Assembly: GCF_016097555.1 (NCBI RefSeq)
Contig: NW_024532780.1
Location: forward strand, 62,001-126,000
DNA length: 64,000 bases
DNA from: Gigantopelta aegis
Taxonomy: Eukaryota > Mollusca > Gastropoda > Neomphalida > Peltospiridae
Direction: 5' to 3'
The notes under the pieces are model-generated. The model saw nothing but the letters and a program-made list of their open reading frames with translations. It was not told the DNA's origin and searched no databases. Shown here piece by piece: positions 24,198-35,466 of this stretch. The number at the start of each line of letters is the position of its first letter. Position 1 is the stretch's first letter. Both the position numbers and the translations under genes were made by a program.

Positions 24198-26517
24198 TTA
24201 GATCTGAACAGATACTGTTTAATTTGTACCTGAGATACAAATGCATCGATATCACTGTCCAATAATTTTATGAGGTTAGTCAGATTTTCAGTCTCTTCCT
24301 GGATTGGGAATGAGACAGAATGGGAATGACGATAAACATAAAACATACATACCCCAAGAAACAATCTTACATAAAACAATTACCCAAGAAAAATGATATG
24401 TAAAACAATTACCCAAAGAAAACAATATTATGTAAAACAATAACAGTATACGGTAAAACAAAAAGACCAAAAACTGTGTTTACTAACACTAACACAAGCA
24501 TCCTTCTCTGTAATCCATCCATCTAGTATCATGAACATATTATCATATACTGTGACAGTTCCCATAGTTCATGATGATACTTGCTATCACCAATGAATAC
24601 ATCTACTATTATTCACACATACACAGGTAGAATTAACTTAAATATTTCACCTCAATACGTATTATTATAGAAGATAGATTTGGAGCTAGAGAAGGAAGAG
24701 AATACATAAAAATCAAAGAATTAATACATCCTGTCTGGTTTTTACATTATGTGCTCATGTTGGTACACATTACAACACATGTCATATTTATCACACACTA
24801 TTACTACAAGAGGGGTGGTTTTTGGTCAGCAATCAATACAATGTTCACAGCCCCAACAGTCAAGACTACAAGAAATCTATTGAAAATTGCCTCTGCATTC
24901 AGGACTGGATAGTCCTTTATTAGATAAGGTTTGAGTATCAATAAATCTACCACCAACAGTAAGAGATATTGCACATGGCTTGGCTCTTGTATTAACACTA
25001 ATTGAATAAGTACCAATATGTCAACACTACTCCACACTAGTTACAGTATAAATAACCTTAGTGTTAGATTACACCTGCTCTCAATATATGTATATATATA
25101 GACATGGAACCTTACAGCATTTACAATGCCATTGATATAAGATGTGTCCATGAACAAGCTGCTCACTAATTAATAACAATTGACTAAATAAAATCCTGTC
25201 CACCTCAAACATAACAATATTATGTTGTATTATGTAGTTTAAAGGACCAAGTATGCTTGAAATGCTAGCTAATTTGAGATGCCCTTTTAAGGCATTTCTT
25301 TGCTATCTGCTTGTTAACATAATAAAGGTGTAAAATAAACCTCCTCCTTTTAGAATGGGGCTCCCTGTCAACAAAAGACTATTGACTATCATGACTATGA
25401 AAACAATTAGCATGAAATCATAACTATATATACTATTACCATTGATAAAGCTTTGTCTAGAACAGGAACTTAAGTCTAACTTCATTGATAGTACAAATTC
25501 AGGACAAATACCATTAGTGAATACACATGTAAGTATTAGTAGACGAGAAACCAAACCACAACAGCCAAATTGGACCTCCCCCTCCTCTACATCTACTGTT
25601 ATACCTCCTAGTGGTCATGTGGTTTGTTTGCATAAAGATAGTAATTCTAAACAGCTATCATCATGGGAATAGGTTCTAGACCAACCATTTGGATGCTTAG
25701 TAAGCAAACAAGTACAAGAGACAACAAATGTTGTGCACAGCTGGGAGGAATTAGCACACAATTAAAATGATGTGGGGATTACACATAATTTTAAGAATAT
25801 GTAAGCTCAAGAAAACAGGTAAATGCACACAAGTAACAAAACAAGTATACAAAACAAGTATACAAAGACTCACCTGGACACGTACAGGTTATAGGAGATT
25901 CACTAGGAGATTCACTAGGCTGTGTACTACCTGTTTGAGGTTGTGTAGTAGGAGAAGAAATGGTAGGACAAGTATAATCAGGTGTATATACACCAAACCA
26001 AAGTAACATCACCAAGACAACGGCCACAATAGCTAAGAAGAGACTCACGACTACTAAGATGGACAAGCACAAGACACGTAAGCATTTGGATGATACATAA
26101 TCAACATCTACTTCAGCTGCATTATCTGTAGAATATGGTGCATCTCCAGGGTAGCTGTGGGGTGAGAAAGTGTTTCTCCACGAGAAGCGTAAAGCGTGTT
26201 TGGTGTGGTCTGTCGTGCATCTGGGAGGCGTGGTGGTTTTTCCCCTGGGACAACGTCATACATTCTGTCATTGGAGGTTGGGGGTCTACAACATCATTAG
26301 GTTTGTTTTGATGGTTATATGATTGATATGAAGGATTACTTCCAGAAGTCTAGAGGATGCAAAAATATAGATTTTTAGTAAATTAAAGAATGTTTTTTAG
26401 TAAATTCATAATAGTTGATGATAAACAACATATAGCAAGAAACCATAACTCTTGTCACAGTTTACTGCCATAAAATTAAATAACAGCGTTGGTAACCTGC
26501 AAACTTGACATTGTCAT
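23189..26517 (-). CDS. T2M-3: divergent member of the type II family
   Basis: First exon MTMSSLQ (about 26498-26517), then tail exon SGSNPSYQSYNHQNKPNDVV, YDVVPGEKPPRLPDARQ and NTLYASRGE (NPxY-like NPSY plus tyrosine motifs). A strong helix follows (LSILVVVSLFLAIVAVVLVM, 26010-26075) and a Pro/Ser/Thr stalk ending ITCTCPG (25880). Ectodomain: helical exon ENLTNLIKLLDSDIDAFVSQ (24230-24300); DNSLRLQANSISTFI, DTCYETLVNVTSQNASIAGL and CIYEYVDNCSMPQHVFNC (23885-24130); GYYNLDLACHVSNTGVN (23420-23470). The end reads SKSQMRCECSL, then ITCSLFRLRCPI and TLNVSIVTP with a stop at 23189. That C-terminus lines up with the other three members (KSxxxCxC...RCPxxxxTLNxxIxT), which is why I place it in the family. 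A large intron of about 1.5 kb (24.3-25.8 kb) contains unexplained coding-like traces. Confidence 0.68.
24161..24197 (+). repeat. (AG)n microsatellite in a T2M-3 intron
   Basis: Thirty-seven bases of AG repeat with one interruption. Confidence 0.9.
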
Positions 26518-28081
26518 TGTTAAGCTATTAAAACTACACTTTAGACTCTAATCTAGTAATAACATGTTCAAAGAAAGCTGTTCAAACAAATTCATATTAA
26601 AATTGTAATATATGAGCAATGAAAAAGTTCCCTTGATTATTATCAGCACATAACGAGTAACCACATGGTAGACATGTGCCCATACTACCCAACCTCCTAA
26701 TACTTGCATCGTATATAATATTTCCCATTTAAACAAACAGTATTCAACATAATTATAGTAATTTTTTTATCCTCAAAATTCACCATATGGGCCTTTAAGC
26801 TTATCAAAAATATTAACAGTGTAATGGACATCACAGCAATATTGAATAAATCACAAATTTAAAGGTATTAACCATTATTACTGTACACCCATTCATCTAT
26901 CATTGTACACACAATATACACATGTGCACGGTTATTATCTTACGTGGTCCCATGAACTTGTTTGTGGATTATAACTCGCGAAACGTCGCAACTCCACTTC
27001 TGAATTCATACCTTAGGGTTAACTTGATAAAATGTGTAGGCTTAATTCTTACGTATTGTATCCAGTCTTTCGTGGATATGATTCCTGGTTTACAATATTT
27101 CGCAAACAAATCGTAACAGCAAAACCTTCTTGATGAGAGACGTCGGGTGTGGATTAATCAAATCAATCATATAGCTGTAGTTTAATATCCTTTAGATCAC
27201 GTGGTATAACGAATTGCCCACTGTAGACATTGTGTTATTGTAAACGTGAATATTAACTTGACTTCAAATATCTACTCTCTCTACTTTCACAGTCTATAGT
27301 GTATTAAAACCTCATTCTAAAGAAATTAATACCGTTAAATGGTAAGTGTATACCAGCGAAGGAATTTGTTTGTCGTTGTACCTTGTACTATGAAGACTTG
27401 TTAATTCTTGCTCAAATTAAGTAAGGTAGTAAAGTAAGTAAGTGTTTGAGTATCTACCAATCTTAACCACTCCTTATCATTTTTTTCAAGAGGGTGTGAC
27501 ATATACTGATTACCTCATCTTAAGCTTAGAATGATGGCATTGGACAGTTTGTTTGCATCATACAATTTAAGAAAAATGAATTTGATTCCTTGCAATTGAT
27601 TAAACATCATGTTATGAATATAATAATCGATAGTACTGTGGTCATACAACAATTGTGAGCTCTTGGTCTCATCTTATAGCTGTTGAGGTTGCCAGTTAGG
27701 GATTTTAAAAGGATTATAATATTCATAATTTTATAATATTTGTGGTTTGAGATATATGTTGTCAACTAATAATGAGTTAAATAAGTTATTCTGTTACTGA
27801 AATTCATATCTTAAATTTCCCTAATTCATTGAAGAGCAAAGCCATTCATTCATTACATTAACATACAATCAATGGCCTATTGGCTTTAAACAAACAGTAG
27901 TACAGGTTGATGATGACTTTGCTTCTTGAGTTTTTGAAAAGAGTACATGCCCTCTAAACTATTATTAAGATTTGTTATGAGCAATTACATAGTATATATG
28001 AGATTACATCACCTACAATAATTAAGTAAGTCAATAATACATCAATACGCATACTCTTTCTTTCACTTAGATTTAATAGCA
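26518..28081. other. Divergent intergenic region between T2M-3 and T2M-4
   Basis: About 1.56 kb of AT-rich sequence between two divergent family members; should hold both promoters. A splice acceptor just before the T2M-4 ATG suggests a noncoding 5' exon in this region. No other coding signal recognised. Confidence 0.45.
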
Positions 28082-29129
28082 ATGAGTGCTACTGGAAGTT
28101 TTATTAGTAGAGATCATTGTCGAATCCAGATGATGGAGGCTCAATCCCATGTATCAGTCATTACAAACAGCTACTGTTGTGTAGAACAAAGTGAATATGA
28201 TGAAATTAAAGGTAGTCGTTCTGTCCTCTTGACTCCATCCAGTCACAAGACAACAGTGACCTCAAATGCCATTTATGCTTCATGTGGAGGAGGAGACACT
28301 TTGAAACACCCCACATTAAATTCAAATGAACCTTGTGAATTTTCTCCCTTGCCTGATTCTAATTTTGATGATCGAGAGTCTTGTTGTAAATGCTCAGCAG
28401 ATGCTACATTGTGTGTTTTTTTTCTTTACTTGTTATATTATTGTCAGGTTTGTTTTACAAAAGAGAACATATGAATTTGTAAACCTCTACACACACTCTC
28501 CTCACCTTTTAGTTGCAGCAATTGTGTTAGTGCTGTTGTTATCATTTGGTATTGTCAAGCCTAATGGCTTTACACGACCTACTATAGCTCCTATCACAGC
28601 ATCACCAACTACTCCAACTACTCCAGCTACTTCATCTACTCCATCTACTTCATATGAGTGTAATTGTTCACGTGAGTAATCCAACTAATCAATACTATAC
28701 CTGTATATGTTTCATATACCTCAAATATGATTGGAATTTATTAGATATTAACTATTATGGTCTGATATACATAGTTAGTTGTAATAAGTAGAAAAACATG
28801 TATACTTTCATAATTATGTCTTTTTATATTTATCTACCTTTCTTTTCAGTCCAACCATTTCCTGAAAACTTGACAGTAAGTCATCAGACAACTACATTGT
28901 ACATGTATTTATGAGTTTTTACAAGACAACATCATCTGTAGTATCATAATTGTAATATATTTTTGGGTATGTAGTTATCTTTACAAGAACTTGAGGCAGA
29001 TTGTTAAATATTTCAAAAGAACTACAGCAATTGAAAATTAATGAAGTGAGTTTTAGCATATGGAGAGTACAATCTAGTGTATAATGTATACGTTGTGTGT
29101 TATATGTGTATTCATATATATATATAATT

Positions 29130-29188
<59 letters not shown>

Positions 29189-30287
29189 AGAGAGAGAGAG
29201 TATGTGTGTGTGTGTGTATATACTGTATGACTTTAGGGAGACCATCCAGACTTGGACACTGCAATGCATTTTATATCATGTTCTAAATGCTGCTATATGG
29301 GGATATGTTTCACAAGGGGTGTGGTCAAGATGCTCATACAACATGATGCTATCTGAGTGTTGTATGAGCATCTTAACCACACCCTTGTGCAATATATTCA
29401 TCCGGTAATCGTATGGCAAGGCTATAGAGAAGTGTGAAAGTTGTTTTAGCAGTTCATAATCATCATAATATAATATGAATGACCACCCATCTGACCTATG
29501 CAGTGCTATATAAGTTTTCATATAGCACATTTGTATCAGTACAGATATTGTTCAATTTGGGCATATATAGTATTATAGACCATGCACCACACTATAAGTA
29601 TGTAATATAAATATACATTAAAGTTATTGGTATTCATCAAATAAAGTAATAAAACATTACGATATATTTAAACTCATTACAGAATACATCAGTGATTGAT
29701 ACTCGTCAACAACTACATAACTTACTGTCTCAGATTAAAGCTATTAATAACTCCATTGAACAAATCAGACCACTTTCTAATCAACCTCGATCACCTCATA
29801 TTACTGGAATAGATTTACTATCAAGTGTTTCTATTAATATCATTGATAGATGTACTATCACTGGAGAAAATCCTTGTGTGTTTAATGTTCCTGAGTTTGC
29901 TGAAATTGCATCATGTATCGGTGGAACTGCACCAATTATTAATGATGTAAGTTATAACAAATTGATAACAATTGATTTATAATGTTTAATATATCTATAC
30001 TTATTTCTATTTACATTCTACAGGAAGGTATTGTTGTTGATTTTAGTTGTCAAACAAGGCCTCTTCAAAATAGTGCTAACATTACTATAAATACTAGTAC
30101 GTCAATTGATAGACGTGTTAATTCAGGTGAAACAATATCTAATCCTGATGACATAATGGAAGTATTTAAAAAATCTAATTTTCGTTGTTATTGTTTTAAT
30201 TTTGGTACAGTCCAAACACGTTGTCAGTTATTTGTAACTCGTTGTCCATTTATTTATGGAACACTCAATGCAACAATACAGACATAA
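28082..30287 (+). CDS. T2M-4: type II membrane protein, ectodomain twin of T2M-1
   Basis: Start MSATGSFISRDHCRIQ (ATG 28082). Tail of about 110 residues with QSEYDEIKGS and SNAIYASCGGG, unrelated to the T2M-1 tail. Membrane helix LLVAAIVLVLLLSFGIV (28506-28556), then a Thr/Pro/Ser stalk ending SYECNCS with a GTGAGT donor (28674). Small exons: VQPFPENLT (28850-28876) and a helical exon ISKELQQLKINE (29010-29046). Main ectodomain exon (29684-29948): QQLHNLLSQIKAINNSIEQI, RSPHITGIDLLSSVSINII, DRCTITGENPCVFNVPEFAE and CIGGTAPIIND. Last exon (30025-30287): EGIVVDFSCQTRPLQNSANI, SIDRRVNSGETISNPDDIME, FKKSNFRCYCFNFG and RCQLFVTRCPFIYGTLNATI, stop at 30285-30287. The last two exons are almost free of frame changes and are the best view of the family's domain. 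Molecular function unknown. Confidence 0.75.
29134..29219 (+). repeat. Compound (TA)n-(AG)n-(TG)n microsatellite
   Basis: (TA) at 29134-29185, (AG) at about 29187-29200 and (TG) at about 29203-29217, in a T2M-4 intron. Likely unstable and highly variable. Confidence 0.92.
29311..29389. repeat. Perfect-stem inverted repeat (hairpin) in a T2M-4 intron
   Basis: Arms 29311-29342 and 29359-29389 pair over about 31 bp with one substitution and one single-base gap; loop of 16 nt (29343-29358). The arm begins CACAAGGGGTGTGGTCAAGA. It may be a tiny foldback element or a structured intronic RNA. Confidence 0.9.
29504..29529. repeat. Short hairpin in a T2M-4 intron
   Basis: GTGCTATAT and ATATAGCAC arms around a short loop. 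No function assigned. Confidence 0.5.
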
Positions 30288-31405
30288 TGTAAATGATAAA
30301 ATACAATATTATATTAATTACTTAAAATGATAGATTTGTCAATAATTTTTGTTATAACTTCATTCGATCAATTGTATACCTATTCATTATAGTCCTTGCT
30401 ATTGAATTTAATAATATTAATTATATGTATTTAGCAAATAAATTTACCAAGATGCTTATATTATATTTGCTTCGAGATGACCTCATGATCAAAGAACTCC
30501 AGAAAATATTACTGATGGCGACATTATTATGAGCAAAATAAATAGTTTGGATGCATGTCTCTTTTCCCATCATGACAATGAACCTATATAGTCAAGCATT
30601 AATTATGTTTGATTTATGGTTTATATTATATTACAAGGTATTCAACTGTTTGATGAAATGCACCTGTTCTACCACAAAATTGTAAACATGTTAGAAGTTT
30701 ATTATTCCTTACAAGTTGGTATCACCATCATCAAAGCACTTTGGCCTCCTACATTGATTGGAGAAACAAAACCACAAAAAATAACCTCTAAATGTCAAAG
30801 TAGAAAGCATGACTGTTTTGACTATAGCGTAAGTATGCTTTAATCTTTTAGCATTGTTGCTCCATTGTGCCTGCAAAGTGGAACTTTGACATCTGGATGC
30901 AAGCATATTTTGTCTGTCTTGTTTTTTGCTGCTTATAGAGTGATTGCTTGTGATCATGTAATGTTATGAAAGCCTCATATCAAATGTTCATTATTATGAT
31001 GTCTGTAGTAAATGTTATGTCAATCAGATTGCACATATATTTAAGTCAACATACAGGAGCTAGCTAAGAGATCAACTGGAATCAAGCTATATATGAGATT
31101 TTCTGTAGTAAGTTGAACCAAAAATATTTGAATTCTATATAGACAACTAAAAGTTACTATATTATATTTAAAGCCTTAATCATTTAATGCACACTGGGTA
31201 TACTGTTATGATCTTCCTTGTCTACTGCCATCTGTTTCCAAAGCAAGCCTTGCATTTTTAACATTATAATACTCACTGTATGAGTGAGTACTCAATGAGA
31301 TCTGGTGTCATGAGAATACAAATGTCTTATGGTGTGTCTCATAATACCTGGTTACATTACCTTATAGGAGACCAATATTGCTAAAACCACAGAAAGCAAC
31401 CGGCA
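30288..31405. other. Noncoding stretch between T2M-4 and EGF receptor A
   Basis: About 1.1 kb with no recognised gene, presumably the 3' flank of T2M-4 and promoter of the next gene. Short ORFs here lack family signatures. Confidence 0.45.
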
Positions 31406-34400
31406 ATGATCAGTCAACGAGGAAAATTCAAAACTGCAATGGAGTGCATGCACTGCAAATATTGGATTGTGATTCTACTAGTCATTGCATATGGTGAGTC
31501 TAAAGTGACATAACACAATATAACACTATTGTTTTTTAGCTATATCTACTGTAGTGCATAGTGCATGTCCTGTGATGTTTGTGAGGCAGCCTACAATCAG
31601 AGAGGTGCAATACTGAGAGCTGATGATGGAGACCTCTTTCTTCCAAAAACAGACAATAGTAATTACAACTGTAGCAATCATAGTGCACATTGCCTTGGTA
31701 ATGACTGTCATGTTTGTAAATGCAAGACACAGCAAGACACTTGGGTAGATAGTCACCAATCTTGTGTAAAAATATCAATAGTAAGTGATTCAATAAAATA
31801 CTTTATTATAACTCCTCGCTTTTCATGGAGGCTGTTATTACATGTTCTCAAGAGATGGCTTGGAAGTTGATACTACCATTAGTACTGTGTACTTTGTTCA
31901 GAACAGTGATAACAATTATGAACTTCAGTCTACAGCTACTGGTAATGTATTACCAATTGTGAAAAGAGCTAATGGTGAAGATATGCCAAGTGGCTGTTCT
32001 GTATCAGGACTGGAGGTGATGACTGAGAGTGGCTGGATAGAGATTGATGATAACGGATTCTCTTTGACAACATCTAATGGAAAACGATATATTGAAGTAT
32101 GAAAAAGACATTAATGGACACATCTAGATATCACATCTTTTATAACAGATAATTTCTGATCATATGAGATTTGAGCCTTATCATCTCCAAGGAAGACTTC
32201 TTAAATTAAAAGTTAAATGTCCTCAGAAACGATATCTATGCTTTAAAGTAAAAGGAAAATCAATCAATTTAAGTGAGCAAATTATAAACTTGCAAGGAAA
32301 TTATTGAAATGCCCTTTTTTAGATACATGTCTTGAGTGTTGTGGTAATTTTAAGTATCTTGATTTTTTGAGTAAGTTCTTATCTTCTATATATTCTTATG
32401 TTACTATATCATCAAAGGTATTCCTGAATTTCCATACTTGACACACAATGACTTAAATCAATTGCAAGCGAATGGAAAAGGTGATATTTAAAAAAAGTAC
32501 CAGTGTTTTAATGATTTCTCATCATTAGATATGCAAGGTTGTGTTATTGATTATATATATGGTTATAACTACAATATGAGGACAAAAACATGTTCTCTCT
32601 CTTGTTGCCTAATGTAATTCAAATAAAGTGAGTTGTCATTGCATCTGCAATTGAAGTGTCTGCCTTATTACATTAGCATTGACAAATGTTTTGTGTAATA
32701 TTTAAACCTCACTTGTCAATCCTTTAGTTGGCAACACATTGAAGACAAAGCTCTTCAAATTTTTGTTAATTGTCAGAATCAAAAAACCTTTTGTGTTGCT
32801 GTGAGAATTAGTAATTCTAGCTATGGTAAGATAAGATTAGCCAAGGATTATATAAATTAATGATGCTTCTAAGGTCATTGCTCAGGTAATCCCTGTCAAA
32901 ATGAAGGAGTGTGGACTGAAAAAGGTATTTCTAGTTGTGTCTGTCAGTGTCAAAGTGGCTACCTTGGGGATGTTTGTAGTATATACAATGACCTTTGTTC
33001 ATCTAATCCATGTTGTAATGGAGCTACATGCAATAATGATGGACAGTCATATCAATGTACTTGCCCACCTGGTAAAACTGGCTCAACCTGTTGTACAGAT
33101 ATTGACTATTGTGAGAGTAATCCATGCTGTGAAAATGCTACCTGTACTAGTGACAATGTAGTCAACACTTACCAATGTAACTGTCCACCTGGTAAAACTG
33201 GTTCCACCTGTTGTTCAGATATTGACTATTGTGAAAGTAATCCATGCTGTGGTAATGCTACCTGTACTAGTGATAATGTACTTAACAAATACCAATGTGC
33301 CTGTCCACCTGGTAAAACAGGTTCTACCTGTTGTTCAGATATTGACTATTGTGAGAGTAATCCATGCTGTGGTAATGCTACCTGTACTAGTGACAATGTA
33401 CTTAACAAATACCAATGTACCTGTCCACCTGGTAAAACAGGTTCTACCTGTTGTTCAGATATTGACTATTGTGAGAGTAATCCATGCTGTGGTGATGCTA
33501 CCTGTACAAGTGACAACGTCCTTAGCACTTACCAATGTACTTGTCCACCTGGTAAAACAGGTTCTACCTGTTGTATTAACATTGATTACTGTGAGAATAA
33601 TCCATGTTGTAGTGATGCTACCTGTACTAATGACAATATATTCAACACTTACCAATGTACCTGTCCACCTGGTAAAACTGGTTCCACATGTTGTTCAGAT
33701 ATTGACTATTGTGAAAGAAATCCATGCTGTGAAGATGCTACCTGTACTAGTGACAATATACTTAACACTTACCAATGTACATGTCCACCTGGTAAAACAG
33801 GTTCTACCTGTTGTTCAGATATTGACTATTGTGAGAGTAATCCATGCTGTGGTAATTCTACCTGTACTAGTGACAATGTCCTCGACACTTACCAATGTAC
33901 TTGTCCACCTGGTAAAACAGGGTCTACCTGTTGTGTTAACGTTGATTACTGTGAGAATAATCCATGCTGTGGTGATGCTACCTGTACAAGTGACAATGTA
34001 CTTAACAAATACAAATGTACTTGTCGACCTGGTAAAACTGGTTCATCCTGCTGTTCAGATATTGACTATTGTGAGAGTAATCCATGCTGTACTAATGCTA
34101 CCTGTACTAGTGAAAATGTCCTCAACGCTTACCAATGTACCTGTCCACCTGGTAAAACAGGTTCTACCTGTTGTATTAACATTGATTACTGTGAGAATAA
34201 TCCATGTTGTGGTGATGCTACCTGTACTATTAACAATGTACTTAACAAATACCAATGTACTTGTCCACCTGGTAAAACTGGTTCCATGTGTTGTTTAGAT
34301 ATTGACTATTGTGAAGTAATCCATGCTGTGGTAATGCTACCTGTACTAGTGAAAATGTCCTCAACACTTACCAATGTACCTGTCCACCTGGTAAAACTGG

Positions 34401-35042
34401 TTCTACCTGTTGTGATCCTATTAGTTATTTCATTAGTGATTCACAAACACATACTGCACATGATACATTGTTGTCAATGATACTTAGCTCTAATTTATTT
34501 TATATTCCTCATCTTCCTAATGGTAGGTATTATATATGATATACAAAATGACTTTATCATTCTAGAATCCAGTTATCATGGTCTTAACATTTTACTTATT
34601 CTACTTATGATCATAGTGTTACTTGTTCTTTTAGGGTGTACCATTTGCATTTTTTTCATTTATAAAAAGTGAGTTGTGTAGTCTTCCTTTTTAATGAGTT
34701 TTGTCACATGACTCTAGGATTCAAAATAAGAAATTAAAAAATAGCATTGAGAACGTGCAGATACATAATGTAGTATTTGATAATGGAATCCTCTCTGTCA
34801 ACCCACTTTATGTGGATGTAGAGACCGCTCTGAATTGTGAAGATATTGATGCAGAGACTGCTCTGAGTACTGAAGAGAAGAGTGCACAAAGTGAGAATCA
34901 CTTAGTTTGTCTAGATTATCCTGTTAGCATTGTATTTATTACTTGTAGATGGAGATTGTACTTTGTCCTTGCAAAGTTAAATGTCTGCAGTGTTACAACG
35001 ATAGCACAGATTCTGAACAGTGCAAAGTCTTGTTTATACTAA
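31406..35042 (+). CDS. EGF-array receptor A: type I membrane protein
   Basis: Probable signal peptide exon (31406-31493; an internal Met at 31439 gives MECMHCKYWIVILLVIAYG). A novel N-terminal region follows, shared with receptor B: EAAYNQRGAILRADDGDLFL, NCSNHSAHCLGNDCHVCKCK, DGLEVDTTISTVYFVQNSDN and GNVLPIVKRANGEDMPSGCS (31565-32100), with further small exons to 32820. An EGF array runs 32890-34420: one EGF of type CQNEG..CVCQCQSGYLGDVC, one DLCSSNPCC unit and 11 units with the pattern C-x4-CC-x4-C-x10-C-x-C-x8-CC. A one-base loss in an A run near 34313 shifts the last unit. Then a membrane exon (LNILLILLMIIVLLVLLGCT, 34580-34672) and a tail with ILSVNPLYVDVE (NPxY). The stop is uncertain: 35042 in the open frame, or about 34977 if an intron from 34889 is spliced. 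Tandem duplicate of receptor B. Confidence 0.82.
33098..34416 (+). repeat. 11-unit, 120-bp EGF tandem array (receptor A)
   Basis: Eleven 120-bp units counted by the word GATATTGAC or its variants (AACATTGATTAC, AACGTTGATTAC), starting at 33098 and then every 120 bp to 34298. Units are visibly more diverged from each other than in receptor B. Confidence 0.93.
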
Positions 35043-35466
35043 AAATCTATTTTTTAAAAATTTGCTTAAAATGATTTTTCTATAGTTAAATTGATTTCTT
35101 GTGATTATCATGCAAGCTTTGTGGGTGGGGATGAGACAAAAATCTGATGTTTGGATGAGTACTATAGACAGAGAGATTGAAGACTGATTGACACCACCCA
35201 GCATATCACTTATGAATGCGTTGACAGATAGAAAATACGTGTACATTTTGGGCAAAACTAGCTACCTCTTAATTAGAATATGTTACAAGAATAAGATTTA
35301 ATCATGTATTATGAGCTGCAATTGTAAATGTATAATTATTCCACCTAACAGCTGACATGGTGTGTGAGTTGTACCAGCTGACTATAAACAGTTTGTACAA
35401 TATTTTATATCATAGTAGTGTTTATATATCAGAGTTTTTGGAATTGATCAGTCACTTTGAGCAAAG
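35043..35466. other. Spacer between EGF receptors A and B
   Basis: About 420 bp, noncoding, presumably 3' UTR of receptor A and promoter of receptor B. The base order just before the start resembles that before receptor A only loosely. Confidence 0.4.

Noticed and set aside
29134-29219. AT-rich microsatellite as a replication origin or promoter
   Set aside because: Simple repeat inside an intron with no supporting motifs.
12486-30287. T2M proteins as TNF-family ligands
   Set aside because: Type II topology fits, but the C-terminal domain shows no TNF beta-strand signature and has a different cysteine pattern.
33455-34255. Minus-strand ORFs across the EGF array
   Set aside because: Antisense shadows of the repeat unit.
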